Numbered from the stretch's first letter, positions 27,838 to 37,081 are shown. The stretch is 64,000 nt of DNA from Streptomyces sp. CHD11 (GCF_018638295.1 NZ_JABTTS010000009.1:137986-201985), one strand, 5' to 3'. Numbers and translations are program-made. Notes: a model not told the origin generated them from the sequence alone.

Positions 27838-28026
27838 TCAGTCGGACGGCGCTCCGGCGCGACTGATCCGCTCGACCCAGTAGAGCTGCCGGTGTCCGCG
27901 CCCGTCGAGGCTGTCCGCGATCCTCTCCGCCTCCGCGCGGGTCGCGTACCTGCCCACCCGGTAGCGATTGCCGTTGTCGTCCTGGCGCACGACGAGCCAG
28001 GGAAGAGTCACCGTGCTGTCGTTCAT
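27838..28026 (-). CDS. Small SPOR-domain protein
   Basis: 62 residues. WLVVRQDDNGNRYRVGRYAT followed by an EAERIADSL helix is a single minimal SPOR fold, which in other proteins binds peptidoglycan stripped of stem peptides. There is no signal peptide or membrane segment, so it may act in the cytoplasm or be wrongly seen as cell-wall binding. Such stand-alone SPOR proteins are common in Streptomyces and unstudied as far as I know. The start has a GGAGGGG stretch upstream. Confidence 0.8.
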   Translation of the reverse strand: MNDSTVTLPWLVVRQDDNGNRYRVGRYATRAEAERIADSLDGRGHRQLYWVERISRAGAPSD

Positions 28027-28672
28027 CGCTCCCCTCCACTTCCCGCCCGCGGCCTGTGCCGCGTCCCGCCCGATAAGGAAACCCCAGTCCGCATATGCCC
28101 GACCCTACGCCTTACCTTCACTGAGCGAATACGCCTTCTCACAAAGAGGCACGCAACCAGCCAGCACTCAGGGGGCGCACGTCGGCGGATGCGCCGTGCG
28201 TACGGGCCGACGCATCCGGTCAGCGGCATACCGCCGGGCCGGCACTGCTCCGTCGGCGACCTGGGAGAACGGCCAAATCGCTACGGCGGCGTGGCAGGCG
28301 TACCCCAGTGGACACGCCGGAGCGGACACGAGGGCGGGGCGCGGAAAGGAGCGTGAGGGAGTGATGGGGCGGAAGTGCGAGGGCTGAACCGGGCGCCGAC
28401 CCCCACCCGCGCGCACACCGGGACGACGCGGAGCGCGGTACCGGAGGAGCCCGGCACCACGACGCGGCACGGGACGACCGGGAGCGCCGGCGCGGGCTCA
28501 CCTCACCGCGGTGCAGGACAGAACCGCAGGGCCCGGGACAGAGCCGCGCGCCGTGCGGCATCCGGTCCGGGCCCCCGGGACGAGGTCTCGATCCACGTAC
28601 CGCGCCCGGCACGCCTGTCGGGCACGACGCCCGGAGCGGGCCCCAGCTCGGGCCCGGACGAGTGGGCCGGGC
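28027..28672. other. Gene-free stretch, 646 bases
   Basis: I see no convincing gene. All frames give Arg/Pro-rich, non-protein-like translations. A short AT-richer part around 28110-28160 could hold promoter elements for the SPOR gene. The stretch ends at the 3' end of the GntR gene, but no strong terminator hairpin stands out. Confidence 0.4.
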
Positions 28673-29425
28673 CTACTTCACCGGCAGGTGGTACGCGGCG
28701 CGGTAGCGGTCGGCGGGGATGACCACGTCGGCGGTCTCGACCGGGCGCCCCGAGGCGAAGTAGGTGCGCTGGACGACCAGGACGACATGTCCGGGGACGC
28801 CGCCCAGCAGGACCAGTTCCTCGGCGAGGCCGGGGCGGGCGCCGACCTCCTCGGTGACGTTGTCCACGATCACGTCGATGGCACGCATGCGCTCGACGAC
28901 CCCCATGCCGCCGACCGGGCCCTCCTCGGGCAGCATCACGGGCGTCCGGCCGGTGAGGGCCAGCGGCTCCCAGGAGGTGGAGAGCATCATCGGCTCGCCG
29001 GCCTCCCGGAAGAGGTACTTGGTGCGCATCACGCGCTCACCGGGCTCGATGCCGAGCCGGCCGGCGATGGCGGCGCCGGCGTCCTCCTGCTCGCTGCTCG
29101 ACTCCCAGCTGCCGCGGACGCCGAGGTCGGCCTGCTCCTGGCGGAACGGCGTGGCCCCGCGCTCCGGCCGGAATCCCGAGCGGGCGACCCGCCGGGGCAC
29201 GGGACGCTCACGCACGTACGTCCCCGAGCCGGAGCGGCCCTCCACGAGCCCCTCCGCCATGAGCACCTTGCGGGCCTCCAGCGCGACCGTGTCCGAGACG
29301 CCGTACTCCTCGCGGATCCTCGCCTGCGAGGGGAGCCGGGTGTGCGGGGGCAGTCGGCCGTCGACGATCTTCTTGCGGAGATCACCCGCGACGCGCAGGT
29401 ACGCCGGCTGCTCACCGAATGTCAC
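28673..29425 (-). CDS. GntR-family regulator with UTRA ligand-binding domain
   Basis: 250 residues. The N-terminal winged helix-turn-helix (residues about 8-72: YLRVAGDLRKKIVDG, LPSQARIREEYGVSD, GLVEGRSGSGTYV) is of the HutC subfamily, and residues about 95-245 are a UTRA domain (AGRLGIEPGERVMRTKYLF, ending DVVIPADRYRAAYHLPVK). UTRA domains bind small metabolites, often sugars or amino acids, and release DNA. No transport or catabolic operon is beside it, so the target is unknown. Upstream, AGGTTGT occurs twice near 29440 and 29472, a weak hint of an operator. Confidence 0.9.
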   Translation of the reverse strand: MTFGEQPAYLRVAGDLRKKIVDGRLPPHTRLPSQARIREEYGVSDTVALEARKVLMAEGLVEGRSGSGTYVRERPVPRRVARSGFRPERGATPFRQEQADLGVRGSWESSSEQEDAGAAIAGRLGIEPGERVMRTKYLFREAGEPMMLSTSWEPLALTGRTPVMLPEEGPVGGMGVVERMRAIDVIVDNVTEEVGARPGLAEELVLLGGVPGHVVLVVQRTYFASGRPVETADVVIPADRYRAAYHLPVK

Positions 29426-29572
29426 GGGCCACTCCCATCAGGTTGTACAGACAGCAACAGGGTGGCAACTGTAGGTTGTCCCAGGCAAGCAAAGGCCAGA
29501 GATTCACTCGATGTGATGACATTCCCCGGGTGAGGGCTTTACGCAGGCACTTTCCCCCCGCTATGGCACCCC

Positions 29573-30787
29573 TCACACCTTCATGTCACCGCTCTCCGGT
29601 TCCCGCCCGGTCTCCTCCCGGTAGCGGGGCAGGGAGGAGGTCAGGCCCAGAGCCTTGCGTGCGGTGACCGTCTCCACCGGGTCGAGGAGGTCCAGTCCTC
29701 GTTCCGAGTGCTCGTGGTAGGTCTCCGCGTCCCCCGCCCCGGCGGCCTTCACCCACTCCTTCTCCGCCTCGGCCAGCCCTTCGGCGAGCTCGCTCACCGG
29801 CTGCCGGGCGCCGGCCGGCCACCGGTGCGCGCGCAGCATCCGGGTCTGCTCCGCGACCGCCCCCGCCACCGCTCCCGCCCACGCCGTGTGGCCCCGCAGG
29901 TCGTCCTCGGCGAACTCGGTGTCGGGCACGTCGTCCATGGCGGTGTTGAGCACCCGGGCGGCTTCCAGATAGGCGCTCTGGTGCGGGTCGAGCGTGGACT
30001 CGTCCCGGCGCAGCGAGCCGGTCGTACGGGACTCCCCGTCCCGGTGGCCGAAGACACAGGTGATGCCGCGGTCACCGAAGCGCCAGCTCTCCGGGGTCGG
30101 GACGAAGTAGTACACCTCCACAGTGGCGGGCAGCGCCCAGCGGTCCATGGCGTAGTCGTCCCGCAGCTCGTAGCACCGGTCGTCGGCGGTGTCGCCGAGG
30201 GAGTCGTCGCCCGGGTAGGCGCCGCCGGGCAGGGTGACGAGGGCGAAGACCTCTCCGTCGTGTTCCCGGTCGCAGGACACCGGGGCGGCTTCGTCGGCCC
30301 AGCCGTCCAGACCGCCGCGCGCGTTGAAGCAGTCGCCCTTGCGCAGGGTATGGATGCTCTCGGCGCGCGCTGCGTCCTCGACACCCTCCCAGAAGTCGGC
30401 GGCGGCGCCGGTGGCGAGCATCAGCGTCCACAGGGCGAGCCCCAGCGACGACAGCAGGGAGCCCGCGACGGCCATCCCCCGGCCACGCTCGCCGCGCCGC
30501 CTGATCTGCCGCAGGGCGATCAGCCCCAGCACCAGCCCGAACGCCGGCAGGAAGCACAGCACTCCGAGGACCAGGGAGGCGATGGCGACTCCGTTGACGG
30601 CGGCCGGCGGACGCGGACCGTAGGGCCCGTAGAGCCCGTACGGCGCGAAACCGGGCTGCCCTCCGTAGGGGAACCGCGCTGCCGGGCCGGCGTCCCGGGG
30701 ACTGCCGGCGGGGTACTGGGCACAAGGGCCCTGCGGGCCCGGGTCGTGCGGGGGCCCGTAGGGCGGAGGTATGGACACGAGGCGCAT
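29573..30787 (-). CDS. DUF4190 and septum-formation domain membrane protein
   Basis: 404 residues. A Pro/Gly/Tyr-rich cytoplasmic head (residues 1-60, with GLYGPYGPRP) is followed by a DUF4190-type double membrane segment (VNGVAIASLVLGVLCFLP through LSSLGLALWTLMLATGA). An external Septum_form domain then follows (KGDCFNARGG, VSCDREHDGEVFALV, CYELRDDY, ITCVFGHRD), whose cysteines are probably paired. The last 100 residues are helical. The domain name comes from actinobacterial septation genes; the exact role here is unknown. The start is the least certain part: ATG at 30787 or GTG nine bases later, neither with a strong ribosome site. Confidence 0.85.
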   Translation of the reverse strand: MRLVSIPPPYGPPHDPGPQGPCAQYPAGSPRDAGPAARFPYGGQPGFAPYGLYGPYGPRPPAAVNGVAIASLVLGVLCFLPAFGLVLGLIALRQIRRRGERGRGMAVAGSLLSSLGLALWTLMLATGAAADFWEGVEDAARAESIHTLRKGDCFNARGGLDGWADEAAPVSCDREHDGEVFALVTLPGGAYPGDDSLGDTADDRCYELRDDYAMDRWALPATVEVYYFVPTPESWRFGDRGITCVFGHRDGESRTTGSLRRDESTLDPHQSAYLEAARVLNTAMDDVPDTEFAEDDLRGHTAWAGAVAGAVAEQTRMLRAHRWPAGARQPVSELAEGLAEAEKEWVKAAGAGDAETYHEHSERGLDLLDPVETVTARKALGLTSSLPRYREETGREPESGDMKV

Positions 30788-30805
30788 CGTAGGCGGAGGT
30801 GACAC

Positions 30806-30842
30806 GCCTCGCCCCCGGGGTCTCCCTCCCCGGGGGCGAGGC
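30806..30842 (-). terminator. Terminator after the subtilisin gene
   Basis: A perfect 15-base-pair stem (30806-30820 with 30828-30842) with a seven-base loop, starting 30 bases past the protease stop. It isolates the protease gene from the septum-formation gene on the same strand. Confidence 0.88.
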
Positions 30843-30871
30843 TGCTGCTCGGTGGTCCGGGCGCGGTCACA

Positions 30872-32452
30872 TCAGAACTGCAGGGCCCAGCTGTTGAGAC
30901 GGCCGCTGTCCCACCAGGCGTTGTCGCTGACGCGCAGCTTCCAGGTGCCGTTCGCCGACTCCGCGGAGGCGTCCACGGTGTAGGTGGTGTCGATGTCGTC
31001 CGCGCTGCCGCCGGTGCCGTACGACTTCAGCGTGTACGCCGTGCCGTCGGGGGCGATCAGCTGGATCCGGAGGTCGCCGATGTAGCTGTGCGTGATGTCG
31101 ACCTCGACGGCCAGGTCCGAGGGCGCGTTGCCGGAGACACCGGAGACGGTCACCGGGGACTCGACGGTGCTGTTGTCGGCGATGGCGGCACCGTCGGTGT
31201 TCTCGAAGCGGTCACCGGGCGGGGGCGGGGTGGTGCCGCCCTCACCCACGTTCAGCAGGCGGTTGGGCGATCCGCTGCCCGGGTTGCCGACGACGCCGGT
31301 GGTGGCGGCCGCGGTCAGCGCGGAGGAGACCTGGGCGGGGGTGGCCGAGGGGTTGTCGGCCAGGTGGAGGGCGGCGGCGCCGGCGACGTGCGGACTCGCC
31401 ATGGACGTACCGGAGATGGTGTTGGTGGCCGTGTCGCTGGTGCGCCAGGCCGAGGTGATGGAGGAGCCCGGCGCGAACAGGTCGAGCACGGCACCGTAGT
31501 TGGAGTAACTGGCGCGGGCGTCACTGGAGGTGGTCGCGCCGACCGTGATCGCTTCGGTGACGCGGGCCGGGGACTTGGTGTTGGCGTTGGTGGACTCGTT
31601 GCCGGCCGCGACGACGAAGGTGACGCCGGAGGCCACGGCGTTCCGGACGGCCGCGTCGAGGGCGCTGTCCGCGCCGCCGCCGAGGGACATGTTGGCGACA
31701 GCGGGCTTCACCGCGTTCCGCGCCACCCAGTCGATACCGGCGACGACCTGGGCGGTGGTGCCGGAGCCGGAGTTGTTCAGCACCCGTACGCCGACGACCC
31801 TCGCCTTCTTCGCCACTCCGTAGGCACTGCCGGCGACCGTGCCGGCGACATGGGTGCCGTGACCGTGGCCGTCCTGGGCGGTGTTGTCGTTGTCGACGGC
31901 GTCGTAGCCGTCGGAGGCACGGCCGCCGAAGTCGTTGTGCGTGATGCGGACGCCGGTGTCGATGACGTACGCGGTCACGCCCTCCCCGGCGGAATCCGGG
32001 TACGTGTACGAGTTGTCGAGCGGCAGGTTCCGCTGGTCGATCCGGTCCAGGCCCCAGGAGGGCGGGTTGGGCTGGGTGCCGGTGACGTGGAAGGTGCGGT
32101 TCTGGACCACCGAGGCGACGGCCGGGTCGGCGGCGAGACGCTTCGCCTCGGCCGCGGATGCCTCGACCTCGTAGCCGTTCAGGGCCTTGGTGTAGGTCCG
32201 CTCGATCTCGGCGCCGTGCTTGTAGGCGACGGCCCGGCCCTCGGCGGTACCGGAGCGGGCCTCGTCCGCCTTCAGGGTCACGATGTAACTGCCGGCCACC
32301 GCGTTCGCGGCGCCTTCGTACTGGACGCGGCCTTCGGCGGCGGCCGGGGCCGCGCCTGCGGGGAGAGCGGAGACGAGGCTCGCGACGAGCGCCGCGGAGG
32401 CCACGGCACCGAGGGTGGCCAGTCTTCGCCGGGGGTGACGCATCACTGCCAT
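30872..32452 (-). CDS. Secreted subtilisin-like serine protease (S8) with P-domain
   Basis: 526-residue preproprotease. GAGGAGG nine bases before the ATG fixes the start. A Sec signal peptide (to about residue 33) is followed by an I9 propeptide (SYIVTLKADEAR, ALNGYEVEASAAEAKRLAAD) and the S8 catalytic domain: Asp in AYVIDTGVRITHNDFGG, His in GHGTHVAGTVAG, the oxyanion Asn in VVAAGNES, and Ser in SGTSMASPHVAGAAALH. A Thr/Pro linker leads to a C-terminal P-domain (DLAVEVDITHSYIGDLRIQL, then the WALQF end), as in kexin-like convertases. All catalytic residues are present. It is probably an extracellular broad protease. Confidence 0.95.
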   Translation of the reverse strand: MAVMRHPRRRLATLGAVASAALVASLVSALPAGAAPAAAEGRVQYEGAANAVAGSYIVTLKADEARSGTAEGRAVAYKHGAEIERTYTKALNGYEVEASAAEAKRLAADPAVASVVQNRTFHVTGTQPNPPSWGLDRIDQRNLPLDNSYTYPDSAGEGVTAYVIDTGVRITHNDFGGRASDGYDAVDNDNTAQDGHGHGTHVAGTVAGSAYGVAKKARVVGVRVLNNSGSGTTAQVVAGIDWVARNAVKPAVANMSLGGGADSALDAAVRNAVASGVTFVVAAGNESTNANTKSPARVTEAITVGATTSSDARASYSNYGAVLDLFAPGSSITSAWRTSDTATNTISGTSMASPHVAGAAALHLADNPSATPAQVSSALTAAATTGVVGNPGSGSPNRLLNVGEGGTTPPPPGDRFENTDGAAIADNSTVESPVTVSGVSGNAPSDLAVEVDITHSYIGDLRIQLIAPDGTAYTLKSYGTGGSADDIDTTYTVDASAESANGTWKLRVSDNAWWDSGRLNSWALQF

Positions 32453-33377
32453 GTGAGGGTTCCTCCTCAGTCGGTGGTGCGTGTGCTGTGGGGGGTGGTG
32501 CGGTCGGCGCACGGGCCTCGCGGTGGCGGGGCGAACCAGCCAATGACAGGATCATGTCAAGGAGACGACCGGATATGTGCGTCAGCCGAAAGGTTGAGGG
32601 TTCCACAGGATTTGCACAAGGTCCCGCGCGGAGGTAATGGGCCGTACCCGCGACAACCGGCCTCACCCGATGCGCCCCACCGGCCCCCCGCACCCCCCAC
32701 GGCGCGGACCGTATCGCCCGGCGTGGTGTTCGCGCCCACCCTGGGACGTGGCGATGCGCCGCTTCTCCCGGGGCCTGGACCGGTCCGGCCTCCCCCTGGC
32801 CCTGTACGGCGCCACGGTCCTCGCCCGCCGCCCGGTGACGTACCGCTGGAGGTCCACGGAAAATGGCCGGACTTCCCCGGGTCGCCGGACCACTCCCCCT
32901 CGTGGCCTCCGACACGGCCGACGGCCTCCCGTCCGCACCCGCGGGCCCCCACGGGCCGCACGGCCGGATCCGGCCGGTGAGGAAGGCCGGAGGCAGACCG
33001 CCACGGTGCCCCGCACGGCCCACGGACCCCTGCGGGCACCTGGGGACAACGCGTGCCGGCGCATACCGCGCAGTGGACGCCCGTCGACCCCGGCCAGGTG
33101 GCCGCCGACTCCGGAAACCCCCCGCCCGCCGGCCGGCCACGTCTCGGGCCCGGGCCCGCGCCCGGGACGTGCCGGCCCTCCGCCGCCACCGCGCGGGCAG
33201 CCCCTCCCTGCGCTACGGCTCCGCCTGCCTCGGACGACGCCACCGCCCCGCACTCCACCGGGAACCGGACGCCCACTGCACCACCTGGTGCCGGGGGCCC
33301 GGCGCGGCACCAGGTGATCCGTCAGCCCCCACCGTGCCCGCGGGGAGCACGCTGTGGTCCACGGCCGAGCGGAGGGG
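32453..33377. other. Gene-free GC-rich stretch, 925 bases
   Basis: The longest stretch in the window without a supported gene. Overlapping long frames exist on both strands, but their translations are Arg/Pro/Gly-rich, lack domains and have no ribosome sites. The part next to the protease (32540-32560) has TGACA...TGTCA, with a TTGACA on the minus strand that could be the protease -35. The rest shows nothing I can name; it may be a decayed gene. Confidence 0.4.
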
Positions 33378-33812
33378 TCAGCAGTGCATCCAGCCACCGT
33401 TGTCCGTGTAGTAACCCCAGCTCATGTGCTTCGAGGTCTGCGGGCCGAACACCCCGTCCACGACGACGGCCGAGTTCTTGGTCCGCTTCAGGTACGACTG
33501 GACGTTCCTGACGGCGGTCCTGGTCGCCGGGCCGAAGATGCCGTCGGCGGCCAGCCCCTGGTCGTAGCACACGTTCAGGGTGTACTGGAGCCACTTCACT
33601 CCGGTGCCCTGATTGCCCTGGGACAGCACGCAGTTGCGATTCTTGGAGCCGTTGGACGTGGTGGAGATGTAGTAATGGCGGAAGCTGCCGTCGTAGTAGT
33701 CGGAATAGCCGGAACACGTGGTGGCCGCCGAGGCCGTCGGCGCGGTGACGCCGGTGAATCCGAGTGTGGACACGGCGACGGCGGCAGCCGTGGCGAACGC
33801 GCGCAAACGCAT
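33378..33812 (-). CDS. Secreted peptidoglycan-binding protein (PG_binding_1)
   Basis: 144 residues. AAGGAG seven bases before the ATG sets the start. A Sec signal peptide ends at TASA-AT (about residue 29). The mature protein has two Cys-containing parts and a PG_binding_1 fold: VKWLQYTLNVC, GLAADGIFGPATRTAVRNVQ, then VVVDGVFGPQTSKHMSWGYY. It has no catalytic domain, so it is likely a wall-binding accessory of the enzymes encoded just upstream (74 bases) on the same strand. Confidence 0.9.
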   Translation of the reverse strand: MRLRAFATAAAVAVSTLGFTGVTAPTASAATTCSGYSDYYDGSFRHYYISTTSNGSKNRNCVLSQGNQGTGVKWLQYTLNVCYDQGLAADGIFGPATRTAVRNVQSYLKRTKNSAVVVDGVFGPQTSKHMSWGYYTDNGGWMHC

Positions 33813-33885
33813 GTGATTGCTCCTTCTTGTCGTGGGTGAAGCGGCGGCACCACCCCCGTGGATGCCGCCGCGGGTCCGAACCGTG

Positions 33886-34626
33886 CTAGTCGGCCTGCCG
33901 GGCCCTGAGTTCGTCCGCCCTCGAACGGCGGTCCGGGGACCCGATGTCGACGGCGGAGCCCGCACCGGCCCCCGGTGTCTTGCGCCAGCCCTTGAGCCGG
34001 TCCCCGACCCGCTCCAGCCGGGTGTCCTGCGGCCCGACGTCCAGGTAGAACAGGGATTCGTCCGGCTTCCCGTCGTCACCGCCCCAGCGGACGGTGCCGT
34101 CGAGTTCGGCGAGTACGTCGCGCAGCACGGCGGTCGCGAGGGGGTGGAACCCTCCCGTGGCGCCGCGTGGGTAATGGCCGGGAAGGATGGAGACGGCGGT
34201 GCCGGAGGCCAGATTGCTCTCGGGAAGGCCCTTACGTACCTTCCCGGGGTCGCACCAGCCGGTCACGTCGTCCGCGCCGAGCTCGCGGATCTCGTAGTGG
34301 AAGCGCTGGACCAGGTGGACGAGCACGCGTTCCACGACGCCGATCCGCACGTCGATCCCGGCCCTCGTGCCGGGAACCGGACGCGTCCAGATGTGCCCGC
34401 CACCGTTGACGGAGCGTTGCATCTCCCATCCGTTGGCGCTGGTCCAGCGGCTGTGGATGTTCTCCCCTGCCGCGCGGAGTGCTTCCGCCTTCCTCCTGAG
34501 GCGATGTACGTCGGCGGCCGCGGCGGGAGGGTTGAGGAGGGTGGTCCCGCCGGCGGCGAGAAACGCTCCGGCGCCTGCCAGGCCGAGCATCCGCTTCGCG
34601 GCGCTGCGCCGGGGTATCGATGTCAC
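33886..34626 (-). CDS. Tat-exported M15-like peptidase fold lacking expected zinc ligands
   Basis: 246 residues. The N-terminus MTSIPRRSAAKRMLGLAGAG is a twin-arginine signal. The core follows the VanY/M15 D,D-peptidase plan: W-rich start (SVNGGGHIWTRPV), a HLVQRFHYEI helix, then SNLASGTAVSI and LDGTVRWGGDD. In active M15 enzymes the second block is SxHxxGxAxD; here His is Leu and Asp is Ser, and the final His-containing strand reads LFYLDV. So I infer a wall-binding or structural role, or an unusual active site. It follows the DUF1906 gene by 28 bases. Confidence 0.75.
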   Translation of the reverse strand: MTSIPRRSAAKRMLGLAGAGAFLAAGGTTLLNPPAAAADVHRLRRKAEALRAAGENIHSRWTSANGWEMQRSVNGGGHIWTRPVPGTRAGIDVRIGVVERVLVHLVQRFHYEIRELGADDVTGWCDPGKVRKGLPESNLASGTAVSILPGHYPRGATGGFHPLATAVLRDVLAELDGTVRWGGDDGKPDESLFYLDVGPQDTRLERVGDRLKGWRKTPGAGAGSAVDIGSPDRRSRADELRARQAD

Positions 34627-34654
34627 GGGTTGGCTCCTTGGGGACGGAAGGGGA

Positions 34655-36874
34655 TTACCGCAGGGGTGCGAAGTGGTTCTCGATGACGCGGTAGAGACCG
34701 AGCTGCGTGTGACCGTCCCGCTGCGCGACGTCTCCGAAGCCCCGGTAGCGCTGGAAGCACAGACGGGTACTCGTGTCCGGATAGTCGAGGGCCGGCAGAC
34801 CGCGGCCCATCATGGAACCCGCATGCATCAGCGCATACGCCACATGCCGGATGTTGTACGTGTTGTCGGAGTAGTTGTCGCCGTTGAGTTTCTGCCAGAC
34901 GTCCCAGACGTCCCGGTCGTCGTCCGGGTCCAGGCGGGAGGCGTCGAGCCGGCCCTGGTCGATGAGGTGGTTGCGCGCGTCGATCGCTGTGACGGCGAAG
35001 ATCTGGCCCAGACCGGTGCTGGAGTCCCGCTTGACGTACTGGTCCGTGGGGTCCCAGTCCACCGTGGTGTGGTAGGTGACCACCCCGTGGTCGAAGAGGA
35101 GGTCCAGGGACTGCAGTTTTCGGATCTCCCACAGCAGCGGACACATGAGCATGGCTTTGCGTATCCGCAGCTGCGCTGCCACATCGGTGATGATGCCGTC
35201 GTGCTCCATGAGGAGGCCGAAGGCCTCCGTGGTGGAGAAGAGCTGCACGGCGCCTTCGGGTCCGCCGCCCTTCTCCGGCAGCCCTTCCGACTCCAGATAG
35301 GCCTGGATGTCCCTCAGGAGCGCCGGCCGTCCGGAGGCGCCGAACCGGCCGTCGGGTGCTGTGGACTGGGGCCTGGGGTCGAAACTGTTCTGCCCTCTGT
35401 CGCGGCCCGAGGCGATGTTCTTGTCGATCTCGATGGCACCCTCACCGGAACCGATGGTGATGGTGGCGATCTGGTCGTAGGCCCAGTCGCCGGGAAGGGC
35501 GTAGCCGAGGTTGCCGGAGAAGCCCGTCGACATGTCGGAGACGAAGCTCGCCGTGGTGAGGCCTTCACCGCCGACGCGGCTGCACACGTTTCGCGGTCCG
35601 TAGATGCCGGCCTCGTAACGCCCGTCGGCGGCCAGCACGCGGTGGATCGATCTGAAGTGAGGAAGGATGCTGCTGGTGATCTCATGGTCGAGGGCGTCGA
35701 AGTCGACGGCGAAGAAGATGCGCGTTCCCGGTTCGAAGCCGTAGTGGGCGGCCCGGTCGATCGCCGCGTACGCGTCCACGGCGCCCTGGCTGTTCCGGAA
35801 GTAGGCGGCCTCCGCGCCATAGGTCTGGTAGATCGGGAAGCACCGCAGTCCGTGCGCTGCGATGGTGGCGAGTTCGCCCGGTTTGATCTCCTTGTCCAGC
35901 GGAAAACCGGGGACGTTGCTCAGATAGCGGCCGACATAGCGGTAGCCGCTGTCGTACAGGGTCCTGGCCCGCGCCGGTGTGATGGTGGTGACACAGTCCG
36001 ACGCGGTCCCCGCACGGTTGGGGTCCCCGGTGGAGACCAGCAGCGAGGCCCATGTCGGGTAGTCGCCCCGCCCCGTGACCGGCAGCCTGGTGAACTGCTG
36101 GAATGCGCTGACCGCGCTCTGCACCGCGCCGGTGAAACTCGCGGTGAGGGGGACGCCGCGGTGGTTGAGGACCATGCCCGCGGTGAACAGCTCGACCCAG
36201 ACCCCCGTCGAGCCGGTGGACACGGTGCGTTGTTTCAGCCCGGCCTGGGTACCGGGGCCGAACACGCCGGTGGCGACTCCGTCTGCCATGCCGAGCTCGT
36301 ACTGGATGGCCAGCAGCATGGACTTGGCCACGTCACGGGAATGCCTGCCGTCGCAGGGGATGACGAAGAAGTCCCGGCGGGTGACGTACCGGCGGTTGAG
36401 GAGTCGCTGGACGTCTCTGATCCCGGTGCTGCCGCCATCGACCCTGACATAGGCGTCCATGTTGAGCAGGCCCTTGAACACCTTGGGCGTGACAGCGTCG
36501 CCGGGATAGGAACTCGCGACCCCCATATCGGACTTGAGCCGGCTGACGGACGCGGAGACACGCTCGTTGTACGTGCCGTCGATCTCACCGCCGTCGTACC
36601 CCTTGCAGTACAGAGCGGACTGGATGATGCGGCAGAAGTTCGCCGAGGGAACGGTGCCGGCGTCGAGCCTCGGATATCCGGCCTCCAGCGCGGCGAGGGT
36701 GCCGGGCCCGAAGTTGTCCGACAGGGCGGTGAGTCCGAGCTCGTGCTGGAGACAGCGGGTGAGGGCGTACATGGTGCCCCAGCCGGTGACACCGTCCTCG
36801 GCCACGGTGGGTATGCCGGCGACGTTGTACGTGTTGATGAACTTCTGTGCCCGTCTGACGAGTTCGTCTGCCAT
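34655..36874 (-). CDS. Large DUF1906 protein with peptidoglycan-binding repeats and lysozyme-like C-terminus
   Basis: 739 residues. Residues 1 to about 300 hold three PG-binding-like repeats (CLQHELGLTALSDNFGPGTLAAL; IIQSALYCKGY with GEIDGTYNERV; AIQYELGMADGVATGVFGPGT). About 315-535 is a DUF1906 glycoside-hydrolase-like barrel (GYRYVGRYLSNVPGFPLDKE, IFFAVDFDALDHEI, EAGIYGPRNVC). The last 180 residues include RDSSTGLGQIFAVTAIDARN, resembling lysozyme-like folds. There is no signal peptide or membrane segment, odd for a wall enzyme. The ATG at 36874 has only a weak AGG upstream. It heads an operon with the Tat-exported M15-like and secreted PG-binding genes. Confidence 0.85.
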   Translation of the reverse strand: MADELVRRAQKFINTYNVAGIPTVAEDGVTGWGTMYALTRCLQHELGLTALSDNFGPGTLAALEAGYPRLDAGTVPSANFCRIIQSALYCKGYDGGEIDGTYNERVSASVSRLKSDMGVASSYPGDAVTPKVFKGLLNMDAYVRVDGGSTGIRDVQRLLNRRYVTRRDFFVIPCDGRHSRDVAKSMLLAIQYELGMADGVATGVFGPGTQAGLKQRTVSTGSTGVWVELFTAGMVLNHRGVPLTASFTGAVQSAVSAFQQFTRLPVTGRGDYPTWASLLVSTGDPNRAGTASDCVTTITPARARTLYDSGYRYVGRYLSNVPGFPLDKEIKPGELATIAAHGLRCFPIYQTYGAEAAYFRNSQGAVDAYAAIDRAAHYGFEPGTRIFFAVDFDALDHEITSSILPHFRSIHRVLAADGRYEAGIYGPRNVCSRVGGEGLTTASFVSDMSTGFSGNLGYALPGDWAYDQIATITIGSGEGAIEIDKNIASGRDRGQNSFDPRPQSTAPDGRFGASGRPALLRDIQAYLESEGLPEKGGGPEGAVQLFSTTEAFGLLMEHDGIITDVAAQLRIRKAMLMCPLLWEIRKLQSLDLLFDHGVVTYHTTVDWDPTDQYVKRDSSTGLGQIFAVTAIDARNHLIDQGRLDASRLDPDDDRDVWDVWQKLNGDNYSDNTYNIRHVAYALMHAGSMMGRGLPALDYPDTSTRLCFQRYRGFGDVAQRDGHTQLGLYRVIENHFAPLR

Positions 36875-37049
36875 GGATGCCTGTTCGTCTGGTCGGACCG
36901 GTGGACGGCCCTGCGGATGGCCCTGCGTGCCCGCCGCTTCCGGCCTCACGGTGGGCGAGCGGGCCGATCCGGCAGGTGCCCGCCCGGTCGTCGGGTCCGG
37001 GGCGGGTGATCACATGCTCACGCGGCGGCCGGGACGCCGGTAGAGCAGT

Positions 37050-37081
37050 GGGACCTGATGGGACATGATGGGACGCGGGAC
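37050..37081. repeat. Phased GGGAC direct repeats before the XRE regulator
   Basis: TGATGGGAC occurs at 37056-37064 and 37066-37074, exactly ten bases apart. GGGAC also occurs at 37050 and 37077, so copies fall at 37050, 37060, 37070 and 37077. Spacing of one helical turn on one DNA face suggests a protein-binding site. It lies between the divergent wall operon and the XRE gene and is a likely operator of that regulator. Confidence 0.5.

Noticed and set aside
32557..33397. Overlapping frames of 220-245 codons on both strands in the gap after the protease
   Set aside because: Both strands are equally open, translations are Arg/Pro/Gly-rich and I see no start signals. I leave the stretch as gene-free, though a decayed gene is possible.
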